Source: an uncultured Lachnospiraceae bacterium
GTDB lineage: Bacteria; Bacillota; Clostridia; Lachnospirales; Lachnospiraceae
Direction: 5' to 3'
DNA: 64,000 nucleotides
Assembly: GCA_946557105.1 (NCBI GenBank)
Contig: CAMNSZ010000004.1
Span: forward strand, 172,987-236,986
A program made the translations under genes and the position numbers. Below are positions 16,742 through 25,875 of this stretch, in pieces; position 1 is the first letter of the stretch, and each line of letters opens with the position of its first letter. The notes beneath the pieces are model-generated. The model saw only the letters and a program-made list of their open reading frames with translations, had not been told where the DNA came from and ran no database searches.

Positions 16742-18484
16742 GTGAAAAAGGCCGTGTGTTTTGATTTCGACGGTGTGATAATAAATTCGACAGAGATACA
16801 GCGCTACGCGTTGGAAAAGAGTTATCTTAAGGTGATTGGAAAAAAGCCGGATAAAAACATGTTTCAAGAATTTTTATCATACGCAGGGGATTCCTTAGCC
16901 AACATATTTACAAAAATGGGATTGCCGTTAGAAATGATCCCCTATTATAGACAATGCAGTATTGAAAAAGACGAAGAAATTTTGGTGCATATGGGAATTG
17001 TAGAATTGCTGCAGGTTCTAAATGGCAAGGATGTTTTATGCGCTCTTTTCACGGGAAAAGACAGAGAGCGAACCTTGCGGATATTGGAAAAGAAGAATTT
17101 GTTGAGTTATTTCAGTACAATAGTGTGCTCGGATGATATTCAGAATCCGAAGCCGCATCCCGAAGGCTTATTGGTTCTAATGAAAGGCTTAGGCGTAGAC
17201 GAGAAGCATATTGTTATGGTAGGCGATGCCACAAATGATATTTTATGCGCCAAGAGGGCGGGCGTGCCGGCAATAGCGGTGACGTGGGGAGATAATGAGA
17301 AGAAGGTTTTACTGCAAAGCAGTCCCGATTACATGGCAGACGAAATCAAGGAGCTGGAGCAAGCGATATACGCCGCTTTAAAAATCGTTCCGGAAAGAAA
17401 AAAGCTATTATTTAATGATTTTGTTGTCGCAGAAGATAAATGTAATATGCGATGCGAGTATTGTCTGACGCAAACAAGCAAAATCAATAGAGGCGGAACC
17501 AAATTATGCGGCGGCATGTTTTCGGACTGTTCCTACTATGAGGGTACAGAATTTTACAAGCGGCTTGACACAATACAAGAAAAAATTTTAGAGCAGCTGG
17601 ATGTGGCAATATTAAAAATCAGCGGCGGAGAGATATTGTTATTGCCGGGCATTCAGGCTTATATATTGAAGCAGGCTAAATTATATAGAGGAGTGCAGGT
17701 ATTAACCAACGGGGTGTTGCTCAATCAGGAAATATTGAAGGGTTATAAGGAAGCGGGAAATATTTGTCTCCAGATTTCCCTTGACTCAAATAAGCTTGAA
17801 GGCAATAGCTATAGAACAAAAAGTCAAAAGGTTTTGGACAGAATTTTAAACAATATTGAGTTGGCATATAAAATAGGAGTTCCGGTGGAAATTAACTGCG
17901 TATTGACAGATCGTAACGCCAGCTGTTTGTGTGATTTTCTGGATTATCTAAAGCAGTATAAGGGCGGAGTTGTCGTCTATCCGTTTCCTGTACGGGGAGC
18001 CCAAAAGGATAGCTTTTATATGAAAAACGAACAAATAACCGATATTGAAAGGGTTATTCAAAGGTACGATGAGTACGTCGATGTTTTAGCCCCGAAAGCT
18101 TATATGACTTATTTATTGGATTTTTTGAGATATGGAAAAAGGAGTATTCGGTGTTCATTACCATATATGGCAATGGGGTCTTTTGAAGACGGCACCGTCA
18201 CCCCATGTCCCAATTACTGGTTCACGATTTGGGGCAGCGTATTAGAGGACGGGAGCGATGTATTATCTAGAGTGGGAAAGGATAGGTTATATAAAAGCTT
18301 AACAAGAAGGACAACCTTTATCCCGGAATGTAAATCTTGTTATACACCGTGGGATAGCTTTAATTTGTATATGGAAGGTATATTATCTTATCAGGATTTA
18401 TTAAAAAGTCCGTCTTATGCCTTTGAAGGTGTGAAGGAGTATATCGGATCAATCAAGAAGGAAATACAAGGACAGCTGTCATGA
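16742..18484 (+). CDS. HAD phosphatase - radical SAM/SPASM-like fusion protein
   Basis: A 580-residue two-domain protein. Residues ~1-218 form a HAD phosphatase (FDFDGVI with Asp8/Asp10, LFTGKD, KPHPEG, MVGDATND), the subfamily that includes the AHBA-synthesis protein RifM. Residues ~225-580 form a radical SAM domain: Cys234-x3-Cys238-x2-Cys241 (CNMRCEYC), the SGGE motif, and C-terminal cysteines (RCSLPY, TPCPNYW, PECKSC) resembling a SPASM/twitch auxiliary cluster. The start is GTG 23 bases after cysN. I know of no characterised HAD-radical SAM fusion of this order; the domain link suggests consecutive steps on one phosphorylated substrate. Reaction unknown. Confidence 0.85.
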   Translation: MKKAVCFDFDGVIINSTEIQRYALEKSYLKVIGKKPDKNMFQEFLSYAGDSLANIFTKMGLPLEMIPYYRQCSIEKDEEILVHMGIVELLQVLNGKDVLCALFTGKDRERTLRILEKKNLLSYFSTIVCSDDIQNPKPHPEGLLVLMKGLGVDEKHIVMVGDATNDILCAKRAGVPAIAVTWGDNEKKVLLQSSPDYMADEIKELEQAIYAALKIVPERKKLLFNDFVVAEDKCNMRCEYCLTQTSKINRGGTKLCGGMFSDCSYYEGTEFYKRLDTIQEKILEQLDVAILKISGGEILLLPGIQAYILKQAKLYRGVQVLTNGVLLNQEILKGYKEAGNICLQISLDSNKLEGNSYRTKSQKVLDRILNNIELAYKIGVPVEINCVLTDRNASCLCDFLDYLKQYKGGVVVYPFPVRGAQKDSFYMKNEQITDIERVIQRYDEYVDVLAPKAYMTYLLDFLRYGKRSIRCSLPYMAMGSFEDGTVTPCPNYWFTIWGSVLEDGSDVLSRVGKDRLYKSLTRRTTFIPECKSCYTPWDSFNLYMEGILSYQDLLKSPSYAFEGVKEYIGSIKKEIQGQLS

Positions 18485-18493
18485 GAGGATGTT

Positions 18494-19249
18494 ATGGATA
18501 CATATGTACAAATCAGAAAAACCATAATTGATAATATTCCGGTACTTATTTGCAAGAACGGCGAGAAAAATCAAAAGGGCAATATCATATTATTGCATAA
18601 ATTGCTGGAAGATAAAGAGCATGAAATTTTACTTGCATATTATCTGGCTCAAAGCGGGTATGAAGTTTTGATTCCGGATCTTTTGTACCATGGGGAATCT
18701 CCCTTGAGCGTCAGAATAAGTAAAAAAATGGATTTTAATAAGCTTTATACAGAGATGGACAAGAGTATGGAATTAATCCGGCGGTTAATGGATGATATCA
18801 GCGATAGAAAAGTCGGGCTTATCGGTTCATCATATGGGGGGATGCTGGCGCTGGCGGCAGGAGGCATTTTGGATGGGATTAGCTTTGTAGGAGCTATTTG
18901 CGCCAGCCCAAACTGGGCGCAATTGCTCAAAAGCGGTAATATAGAGAGCTTTAGGATATTTAGCAGCAACCGACCGGTAATTGATTATCAGATAGTGCAG
19001 GAAAGTATCCGTAAATACGATCCGATGTATCATATTGACGGTTTCGAGGGTAAAGATATCATGCTGATGAACGGTGCGCTGGACACGACTTTTAAATATT
19101 GTCTGACGGAACCTTTTTACAAAGAATTATCGGAGAGGTGTGATAATAAGAAGCATAGTAGTATCACTTGGAAAAAGTATGACAAAACAGGACATAGCGT
19201 AACTTATGATATGATACAGGATTTGTTGGAGTGGTTGAAGCAATTATGA
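18494..19249 (+). CDS. alpha/beta hydrolase
   Basis: A 251-residue alpha/beta-hydrolase of the small lipase/peptidase type. Nucleophile elbow GSSYGG, a downstream acid in GALDTTF and the catalytic His in KTGHSV are all visible; an oxyanion region lies near LLHKLLE. There is no signal peptide, so it is cytoplasmic. It starts 9 bases after the HAD-radical SAM gene and ends in an ATGA. Candidate roles are thioesterase/acyltransferase release of a carrier-bound intermediate or ester hydrolysis; nothing in the sequence decides this. Confidence 0.8.
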   Translation: MDTYVQIRKTIIDNIPVLICKNGEKNQKGNIILLHKLLEDKEHEILLAYYLAQSGYEVLIPDLLYHGESPLSVRISKKMDFNKLYTEMDKSMELIRRLMDDISDRKVGLIGSSYGGMLALAAGGILDGISFVGAICASPNWAQLLKSGNIESFRIFSSNRPVIDYQIVQESIRKYDPMYHIDGFEGKDIMLMNGALDTTFKYCLTEPFYKELSERCDNKKHSSITWKKYDKTGHSVTYDMIQDLLEWLKQL

Positions 19250-19272
19250 GCCTGTATGTAAAAGGGAGTCAC

Positions 19273-20190
19273 ATGATGAAAGCAAGCCTTGTTATACCAA
19301 CATATAATAAATTGGAGCGCCTGAAGCTTGTTATAGAATCCTTAAAATATCAAACCGAAAAGAAAGAGAATTTTGAGGTGATTATTGTTGACGATGGCTC
19401 GACGGACGAGACAGCGGAATATTTTCATAAGCTTCGATTACCATTTGAATTGCGGTACATATATCAGGAGAGAAAAGGACGGGCAGCAGCTCGTAATACC
19501 GGAATTTATAATGCAAATTATGAAATAGTAATCTTTTTTGATGATGATTTGATTTTAGACCGTGAATTTATTTATAATCGTTTACAATACCATAAGGATG
19601 CGGAGCATGTGGTACACGGAAGAATAATGGATTTACCAAAAGTAAAATTTTTTAAGGATCCTGTCAGAGGTATATTTTTTGATAATATAAAATTACATGA
19701 TCCGGTGAAAAAAATTTTGGTAAAAAATCTGGTATTGCCGGAAATGCTGCAGGATGAAGCTTTATTTCAAGCCAATATAGTGAGCGCGGCGCGAATGACG
19801 GCCCTTGAAGGCCTTATTAAGCAATTGCTTGATAAGTATCCGGGAAGGATGGATTGGGTTTCTTGTGTGGGGGGCAATCTTTCCGTAGCTAAAAATATAC
19901 TGCTTGAGGCAGGCGGATTTGATGAAGGCTTTGGTTTAGAGTGGGGCTGTGAAGATATTGAATTGGGCTTTAGATTGATGAAAAGGGGCTGCAGATTTAT
20001 TTATGCGGATAATTCCGTTAATTATCATATTGCGCATTACCGTGTGAACGCTATGGAAGAACACTCCAAAAACCTTAAATATTTTTATGATAAATATAAG
20101 GAACCGCAGATTTTGCTGTTTGATGATTTTATATCTCAAAGGATAAAGGCACAGCAATTAATTAGTGAGATTTTTAGGGAAGAAGGATAA
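19273..20190 (+). CDS. family 2 glycosyltransferase
   Basis: A GT-A-fold inverting glycosyltransferase of ~306 residues: N-terminal VIPTYNK, nucleotide-binding VDDGSTDET, metal-binding FFDDDL and the acceptor/base region WGCEDIELGFRL. No membrane helices, so soluble or peripheral. It transfers a sugar from a nucleotide donor, plausibly the aminosugar or glucose of the cluster product. Start 19273 (or 19276) follows GGGAG and leads straight into the fold; an ATG at 19246 overlapping the previous stop is the alternative and would add 9 residues. Confidence 0.85.
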   Translation: MMKASLVIPTYNKLERLKLVIESLKYQTEKKENFEVIIVDDGSTDETAEYFHKLRLPFELRYIYQERKGRAAARNTGIYNANYEIVIFFDDDLILDREFIYNRLQYHKDAEHVVHGRIMDLPKVKFFKDPVRGIFFDNIKLHDPVKKILVKNLVLPEMLQDEALFQANIVSAARMTALEGLIKQLLDKYPGRMDWVSCVGGNLSVAKNILLEAGGFDEGFGLEWGCEDIELGFRLMKRGCRFIYADNSVNYHIAHYRVNAMEEHSKNLKYFYDKYKEPQILLFDDFISQRIKAQQLISEIFREEG

Positions 20191-20380
20191 GATGAAATTA
20201 AATTGTGATAAGAATATTTTTGAAGCCTGCGATACGATAAAAACGTTATATTGAAGGAGACTAAAAGAGATTGTAATTATGCAGTTTTTGATAGAATGAA
20301 AAATAAATTTTTTAAATTATTAATGAAAGAGAAGGAAGTTTGGGTAGAAATTATCAATGACTCAAAACTGACTTGCTTAT
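20191..20380 (+). pseudogene. short broken ORFs, probable gene remnant
   Basis: Between GT2 and DUF3795 are a 20-codon ORF from ATG 20191 (MKLNCDKNIFEACDTIKTLY) and a second short stretch in another frame ending ..EIINDSKLTCL. Each has coding-like composition but neither is long enough to be a gene. They look like pieces of a decayed gene; family not recognised. Confidence 0.3.
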
Positions 20381-20433
20381 AAAAAAGAAAGGATATGCGT
20401 ATTGTTTTATGGAGCATTATGCAAGGTAAGATT

Positions 20434-20697
20434 ATGAAAGAAAAATCTATGTGCGGACTTTATTGTAGTACTTGTGAGTTTGTTGAAAAATGCGGGTGTA
20501 AGGGCTGTGTAGAATCACAGGGGAAACCTTTTCATGGCGAGTGCCCCATAGCCGTCTGCTGTATGGGCAAATCGTTAGAGCATTGCGGAACATGTGAGGA
20601 ATTTCCATGTGACCAATTGAATGCATATTCCTATGATGAGGCGCATGGAGATAACGGAAAGAGAATAGAAGAATTAAGAAAGTGGATAGCAAAATGA
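20434..20697 (+). CDS. DUF3795-type Cys-rich protein
   Basis: An 87-residue protein with many cysteines (CGLYCSTCEF, CGCKGC, CPIAVCC, CGTCEEFPC), the pattern of DUF3795 proteins, presumed zinc or Fe-S binding. The start at 20434 (MKEKSMCGLYC) has AAGG seven bases upstream and matches the family; ATGs at 20395 and 20419 are less well placed. These proteins are widespread in Clostridia and of unknown function. Its place in the island may be incidental, since broken ORFs precede it. Confidence 0.7.
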   Translation: MKEKSMCGLYCSTCEFVEKCGCKGCVESQGKPFHGECPIAVCCMGKSLEHCGTCEEFPCDQLNAYSYDEAHGDNGKRIEELRKWIAK

Positions 20698-20747
20698 CAG
20701 AAGGCTTTATAATTTATACATATTAAAACGAAGGGAATTAACCGGAA

Positions 20748-22250
20748 TTGAAAAAGTTATTTATTCTTGGATTGGACGGAGCTTCTTTTGAACTAATTAC
20801 GCTTTTTTCAGAACAAGGAATTATTCCAAATATGAGCAAAATGATAAAGCAGGGATACTTTTCGTGCTTAAAATCGACAGTACCGCCGCATACGGCTCCC
20901 GGCTGGGTTTCATCATTGTGTGGGGTGAATCCCGGACAGCATGGAATATATCAGTTTTGGGATACACAGGCAAAATCATATGAAGGAAAGTTTATGGGGA
21001 GTGAGGATGTGGAGGTGCCGTTTGTCTGGCACATATTAAATGAAGCCGGCGTTAGTACAGGAATGGTTAATATACCGATGACGCATCCTCCCAAACCCCT
21101 AAACGGATATATACTTACATGGCCTTTATATAATACTTTAAAATATAGCTATCCGAAGGAGCTGGTGCACGATTTAATAAAAGCAAGATGCCATTTTGCC
21201 TCTGACGTAACAACAATGTTTCAAGGGGATATGAACTATATTTATCAGGCGGTGGAGATTGTAAAAAAACGATTTGAAACAATTCGGTATTTATTGGATA
21301 ATAACCGGACTGATTTTTTTATGAGCGTATTTACGGAGATAGACCGTGTATCGCATTTCTATTGGGATTATAAGGATAAGGATCCCATGATAGAGGATGC
21401 GGTAAAAAAAATATATATGGAATGCGACAAAGTCGTAGGAGAGATACTGAACCTGATAGACGAAAATACTATATTATTAATTTATTCGGATCATGGTTTT
21501 AGAAAATGTGAGTTTGATTTTTATATTCAATCATATCTTATACAAAAAGAGCTTATGGTATTAAAAAAAATGGAGCCATGCCATAAAAGGCAGAACAATT
21601 GGTTTGAAGGTACGGATAAGGACGGAAACGTATATCAGGTAGACTGGGATAAGACGGTAGCTTATATCGCATGTCCGGGCTCATACGGAATTAATATTAA
21701 TATGAAGTATAGACAGGAAAACGGAATTGTGGAGCCGAAGGATTACAAAAAAATTTGTGAGATGGTGGCAGATACGTTAAAGGATATTAGGCATCCGTTT
21801 AAGGATGCGCCGCTATTCCAAAATGTATATACAAGGGACGAGGTATATTATGGAAAGCGTTTAGCGGAAGCGCCGGACCTAATTCTAGAACCGGAGGATT
21901 TTGCGTTTATGGTTCACCATAAAATTAGTTTGGATGGATTATATAGCAGACAATGTGAGCAAGCGGGCATTCATTCGATGAACGGCATTTTGTTATTATA
22001 TGGGAAGCCGTTGGAGGAATATGAGTTGCATGAGCCGGAGTCCTTAACGGATATTGCCCCTACAATACTATATCTATATGGAATTGATAAACCCTACTAT
22101 ATGGAGGGGAACAGTATTCTGGAAAGAAAAAAAGAGTATAAGGATAACGGCAAAAAGAATGTGGCGTCAGGGAAAACAGAGGAATTTTTTTATAATGAAG
22201 AGGAGCAGGATGAAATGAAAAAACGTTTGAAAAATCTGGGGTATCTCTAA
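20748..22250 (+). CDS. alkaline-phosphatase-superfamily phosphodiesterase-like protein 1
   Basis: A 500-residue type I phosphodiesterase/nucleotide pyrophosphatase-like enzyme. First metal Asp in LGLDGAS, nucleophile Thr in PPHTAPGW, GVNPGQHGIYQFWD, Asp/His in TEIDRVSHFYW, YSDHGFRK and a C-terminal His (AGIHSMNG) are present, so the two-metal site looks complete. The family hydrolyses or transfers phospho- and sometimes sulfo-groups. No signal peptide, so cytoplasmic. It starts with TTG after AAGGGA, and a paralogue follows directly. Its true substrate is unknown; nucleotide phosphosulfates such as APS are a reasonable guess in this context. Confidence 0.82.
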   Translation: MKKLFILGLDGASFELITLFSEQGIIPNMSKMIKQGYFSCLKSTVPPHTAPGWVSSLCGVNPGQHGIYQFWDTQAKSYEGKFMGSEDVEVPFVWHILNEAGVSTGMVNIPMTHPPKPLNGYILTWPLYNTLKYSYPKELVHDLIKARCHFASDVTTMFQGDMNYIYQAVEIVKKRFETIRYLLDNNRTDFFMSVFTEIDRVSHFYWDYKDKDPMIEDAVKKIYMECDKVVGEILNLIDENTILLIYSDHGFRKCEFDFYIQSYLIQKELMVLKKMEPCHKRQNNWFEGTDKDGNVYQVDWDKTVAYIACPGSYGININMKYRQENGIVEPKDYKKICEMVADTLKDIRHPFKDAPLFQNVYTRDEVYYGKRLAEAPDLILEPEDFAFMVHHKISLDGLYSRQCEQAGIHSMNGILLLYGKPLEEYELHEPESLTDIAPTILYLYGIDKPYYMEGNSILERKKEYKDNGKKNVASGKTEEFFYNEEEQDEMKKRLKNLGYL

Positions 22251-22281
22251 AAATTTCTTAGTGTATAAGGGGCGTAAGACG

Positions 22282-23556
22282 ATGAAAGAGAAGTTCTTTG
22301 TATTGGGTTTGGATGGTTTTTCTTATTCATATCTCGGACAAAACCGGTTTACGGAAATGATGCCTTTTTTTACGAATTTGTGCATGAAGCAGCAGGCGCA
22401 TTCCATGCACTCGGTGATTCCCGTTATTTCATCTGTGGCATGGACAAGCTATTCAACGGGAAGAAATCCCGGAGAACACGGAATATACGGTTTTGTAGAT
22501 AAAATAAACAATCCGTTTCAATTAGTGGTACCTACATCTGATCATCGAAAAAAGGACACTATTTTCAAGAAGCTGTCAAAAAATAAAAGGGTATATTCGA
22601 TAAATGTGCCGATTTCATATCCGCCGGAGCCGGTCAGCGGAAAGATGGTTGCATGCTTTTTATGTCCAAAGCTGCAGAAAGCTACTTATCCGGACGAATA
22701 CTGCAGGGAGCTAATTAAAAGAAATTATATTATTGATGTTGACGCGTCATTAATTGGCAGTAATCCCATAGAGATGCTTCGCCAGTTAATCGAGGCTATG
22801 AAAATCCGTTTTGAGATTATATATGACATAATTGAAAAGGAAGAATGGGATTTTGTACAATTACATATTATGGAGACCGACCGGTTATTACATTTTTTCT
22901 ATACCTATATAACAGACAATGCAGCAAATTCCCGACAGGAACAAAGCTTAGTAAACGAGTTTTTTATGAATTTGGATGCTAAAATAGAAAAATTAGCGGA
23001 CTTACTGGGCAACGATTGTCGTCTGCTCGTGCTGTCCGATCATGGTATGTGCGAGATTAAGAGCGAAGTTCAAATAAACTTATGGCTGAAGCAGCGCGGC
23101 TGGTTAAAAATTTCGGATAACACAGGTATAGCCGGATATGATAGAGAAAGTATTTGCTATTCATTGACCCCGGGGAGAATATACATAAATTTGAAGGGTA
23201 GAGAAGAAAAAGGCGCCGTAAATACAAATGAATATGAAGATGTCAGAGAAATGCTCAGAGAAGAATTATTACAAATGAAATATGCAGATACAGGTGAACC
23301 GATTATGGATAAAGTCTTTCGGAGGGAAGAGCTGTATTTTGGAGATGAAATAGGTGCAGCGCCGGATTTAATTGCTCATCCAAGAGCCGGATTTGACCTT
23401 AAGGCAAATACAACAGGTAACAGTATTTTTACGCACACCTATTTAAACGGTATGCATACGTTTGACGATGCAATGATTGTCGGGAAAAATGTGGATGTAT
23501 CTCAAATAAATTCGATTGAGAAGGTTCATGATATTATTATGAGGGAATTAAAATGA
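22282..23556 (+). CDS. alkaline-phosphatase-superfamily phosphodiesterase-like protein 2
   Basis: A ~424-residue paralogue of the preceding protein. Metal ligands LGLDGFS, METDRLLHFFY and LSDHGMCE are intact, as is the C-terminal His in NGMHTFDD. By hand alignment the nucleophile position is Ser (PVISSVAW) rather than Thr. The start at 22282 (MKEKFFVLGLDG) has AAGGGG upstream and begins at the fold; the GTG at 22261 is rejected. It overlaps the next gene by ATGA. Possible roles: phosphodiesterase, or phospho/sulfo-transfer on the pathway intermediate. Confidence 0.82.
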   Translation: MKEKFFVLGLDGFSYSYLGQNRFTEMMPFFTNLCMKQQAHSMHSVIPVISSVAWTSYSTGRNPGEHGIYGFVDKINNPFQLVVPTSDHRKKDTIFKKLSKNKRVYSINVPISYPPEPVSGKMVACFLCPKLQKATYPDEYCRELIKRNYIIDVDASLIGSNPIEMLRQLIEAMKIRFEIIYDIIEKEEWDFVQLHIMETDRLLHFFYTYITDNAANSRQEQSLVNEFFMNLDAKIEKLADLLGNDCRLLVLSDHGMCEIKSEVQINLWLKQRGWLKISDNTGIAGYDRESICYSLTPGRIYINLKGREEKGAVNTNEYEDVREMLREELLQMKYADTGEPIMDKVFRREELYFGDEIGAAPDLIAHPRAGFDLKANTTGNSIFTHTYLNGMHTFDDAMIVGKNVDVSQINSIEKVHDIIMRELK

Positions 23557-24917
23557 GACTTTATCAATTGCTAAAGGATTTGAGCTACAATGCGGCGGAT
23601 GAATTAGCTGTTTGCGCGGATTGCAAAAGTATAACATATAAGCAATTATTTCAAATCGTAACAAGAAACTCGAAAATTATACAAAAATATCTCCCAAAAG
23701 GGAGCGCGGTTATTTTGAGAACGGAGGATAAATACAAATTTGTAATTGCATTTCTCAGCTACGCAATATCGGGAATATGGTGCGTGCCGCTGCCCTCGGA
23801 CATTAAGGAAGGTCAGACTCAAGACCTAAAAAGGATGTATGGCTTATCGGAAGCTTTATGTACGGAGGAATTATGGTATGAAGAAATGAATGTGAAAGAC
23901 GAGGCAGAGGAAGATTTTAATGATTTTGAATCGGGCATCTATCATCTCACGTCGGGAAGCACGGGTTTTCCCAAGCTATGTGTACGGAATATGGAGGCGC
24001 TGATAGCCGAAGGAGTGAATTATAAAGAAACCTTGTCCATAAAAGAGAATGAGAAAATCGTATGTTTGGCTCCCGTAAATCATTCATTTGCATTAGGGGC
24101 GGGCCTGATGGCTTCTTTGGTATCAAAGGCCGCTATTTATCTGATAGATACGTTTACTCCAAGGCATGCAATCAACGTAATGGCTTCGTTTGGCGCCAAC
24201 ATTGTGATTGCGGTGCCTGCTATGATTCGGACTATGAATAAGGTAAATATTTTACAGGATTTAGAGTTTGGAGCCTTGAGAATCGCGTTAGTGGGAGCCG
24301 GAACTGTGAGCATAGCAGAGCAGAGTAAATTTAAAAAGAGATTTGGCGTTTATATTTATGGAAATTACGGTTCAACCGAGACCGGAGGTCTCTTTACAAG
24401 AGTCTCCGACTCTTACTCGGAGTCAATCGGTGTTCCGATGAAAGGAATTTCAGTAAAATTGTTGGATTCTGATCATGCTGAGGTCGAAAAGGGAGAAGTG
24501 GGAGAGCTATATGTAAAGTGTCCATATAGCATGGAAAAGTACTATCAAGACAAGGAAGCCCTATTATCGAATAAGGGTTTTTGGCCAATGGGGGATTTGG
24601 TTAAGCAAGACGCAGACGGTCAATATTATATTGTGGGCAGGTTAAAGAAAATTATACGAATCGGAGGGAAGCAGGTAAATCCTTACGAGGTAGAACAATG
24701 TATTTTGAGATACCCGCAGATAGAGGATGTTTATGTCTACGAGGATAAGCGGGAGGATGGCGAAGCTGTGGTTGCAGCCGTTATCGTTGGAAAGAATGTG
24801 GACGACGCTTTATTAAGAAAATTTCTAGCGGGCTATTTGGAAGGCTATAAAATACCGGCAACTATTGTGAGAGCTGCTTCAATCAAGAGAAACTCTCTCG
24901 GGAAAATAATTCAATAG
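23553..24917 (+). CDS. AMP-dependent acid ligase (ANL family)
   Basis: A 454-residue adenylate-forming enzyme. P-loop HLTSGSTGFPK, A5 YGNYGSTETGG, A7-like WPMGDLV, A8 GRLKKIIRIGGKQV and the C-terminal catalytic Lys in NSLGKI are present. It activates a carboxylic acid as the acyl-AMP and passes it to CoA or a carrier protein; the free ACP encoded at 28262 is the obvious acceptor. At 454 residues it is shorter than acyl-CoA synthetases (~520) and nearer to stand-alone aryl/amino-acid adenylation enzymes. Given the AHBA-like genes downstream, an aminohydroxybenzoate is a plausible substrate (inference). Confidence 0.85.
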   Translation: MRLYQLLKDLSYNAADELAVCADCKSITYKQLFQIVTRNSKIIQKYLPKGSAVILRTEDKYKFVIAFLSYAISGIWCVPLPSDIKEGQTQDLKRMYGLSEALCTEELWYEEMNVKDEAEEDFNDFESGIYHLTSGSTGFPKLCVRNMEALIAEGVNYKETLSIKENEKIVCLAPVNHSFALGAGLMASLVSKAAIYLIDTFTPRHAINVMASFGANIVIAVPAMIRTMNKVNILQDLEFGALRIALVGAGTVSIAEQSKFKKRFGVYIYGNYGSTETGGLFTRVSDSYSESIGVPMKGISVKLLDSDHAEVEKGEVGELYVKCPYSMEKYYQDKEALLSNKGFWPMGDLVKQDADGQYYIVGRLKKIIRIGGKQVNPYEVEQCILRYPQIEDVYVYEDKREDGEAVVAAVIVGKNVDDALLRKFLAGYLEGYKIPATIVRAASIKRNSLGKIIQ

Positions 24918-24931
24918 GGGGGAATCATTTT

Positions 24932-25825
24932 ATGATGGGGGAAGTGCTTGACGATATAGTGTCATACAAGAAAAGCGCAGCTGTAATAGCTGCAATAAAA
25001 ATGGATATTTTCTCCATTATTCATAATAAAAAGACTGTCAGCCTGAGCCTGTGTGAAGAAAAGGGCTGGAATCCGGACTATTTCTTTTTACTCTTAGAAT
25101 ACTTGACAGAGATTGGTTATTTAAAGAGCGTTAATAAAAAAGAATGGTCTTTGGCAGAAGGATTAGAAAGCCAAATCAGTAAGCTTGCTAAGTATGCCAA
25201 GCTGGTAAAGCATGAAAGCAATATTTGGGGAAAATGGATTTCGCCCGAAACGATCATCCATACTATAAAGAGCGGGAGTGGAGAAAGGACATTTGATTTA
25301 GAAGGGTTTACCGAGGAGGAAAAGGCGGATTATGAAGCGGCAGTATATGAAAACAGTTCGACTCTCATAGGGTTTCAGATTCTCAGAAAACTGCGCGCTA
25401 AAGAAAATTTAAATGTAGCCGAGTTCGGAAGAACAAGAGAGGTTTATAAAGAGCTGTTACTGAAACGATTATCCGGCGAATCCCATTACAGCAATATTCA
25501 TGCCATAGAAAAGCTGGGGGAAATGTATGATGCGGTAATAATGACAAATACCGTTCATTATTATACAAGCGGGGAACTTTTAAAAGTATTAAAGTATATA
25601 AAGGAACGCTTAAATACTTCAGGTTTTTTATGCATTACAGATTTGTTTGCGGATGCTGAGGATGGTTTTAGCAAATCGCTTTGTATAGATTGGCTGACTC
25701 ATGGCGGAGTATATAATTTGTTCTTTGATTCCGTGCTTTCAGCATTGAAAAAAGCAGGATATCAAGGAATAGAGAAGAGTTATTTAGAGAATATATCAAC
25801 ATACATAATATTTGCGTACAAATAA
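24932..25825 (+). CDS. O-methyltransferase-like protein without the SAM-binding glycine loop
   Basis: A 297-residue protein with the plant-type O-methyltransferase layout: an N-terminal dimerisation/winged-helix part (~1-90, KKSAAVIAAIKMDIFSII), then a Rossmann-like C-terminal part ending in the typical YxxIx strand. The usual GxGxG SAM loop is replaced by AEFGRTREVYKE, and the region between it and MTNTVHYY is shortened. It may bind another ligand or act non-catalytically. Start ATG after GGGGGG; 14 bases after the ligase gene. Confidence 0.65.
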   Translation: MMGEVLDDIVSYKKSAAVIAAIKMDIFSIIHNKKTVSLSLCEEKGWNPDYFFLLLEYLTEIGYLKSVNKKEWSLAEGLESQISKLAKYAKLVKHESNIWGKWISPETIIHTIKSGSGERTFDLEGFTEEEKADYEAAVYENSSTLIGFQILRKLRAKENLNVAEFGRTREVYKELLLKRLSGESHYSNIHAIEKLGEMYDAVIMTNTVHYYTSGELLKVLKYIKERLNTSGFLCITDLFADAEDGFSKSLCIDWLTHGGVYNLFFDSVLSALKKAGYQGIEKSYLENISTYIIFAYK

Positions 25826-25875
25826 TACAGAAGGAAAGGCTAAAGGATATCCGTTGAAGGAACCGGGGTATAGTA

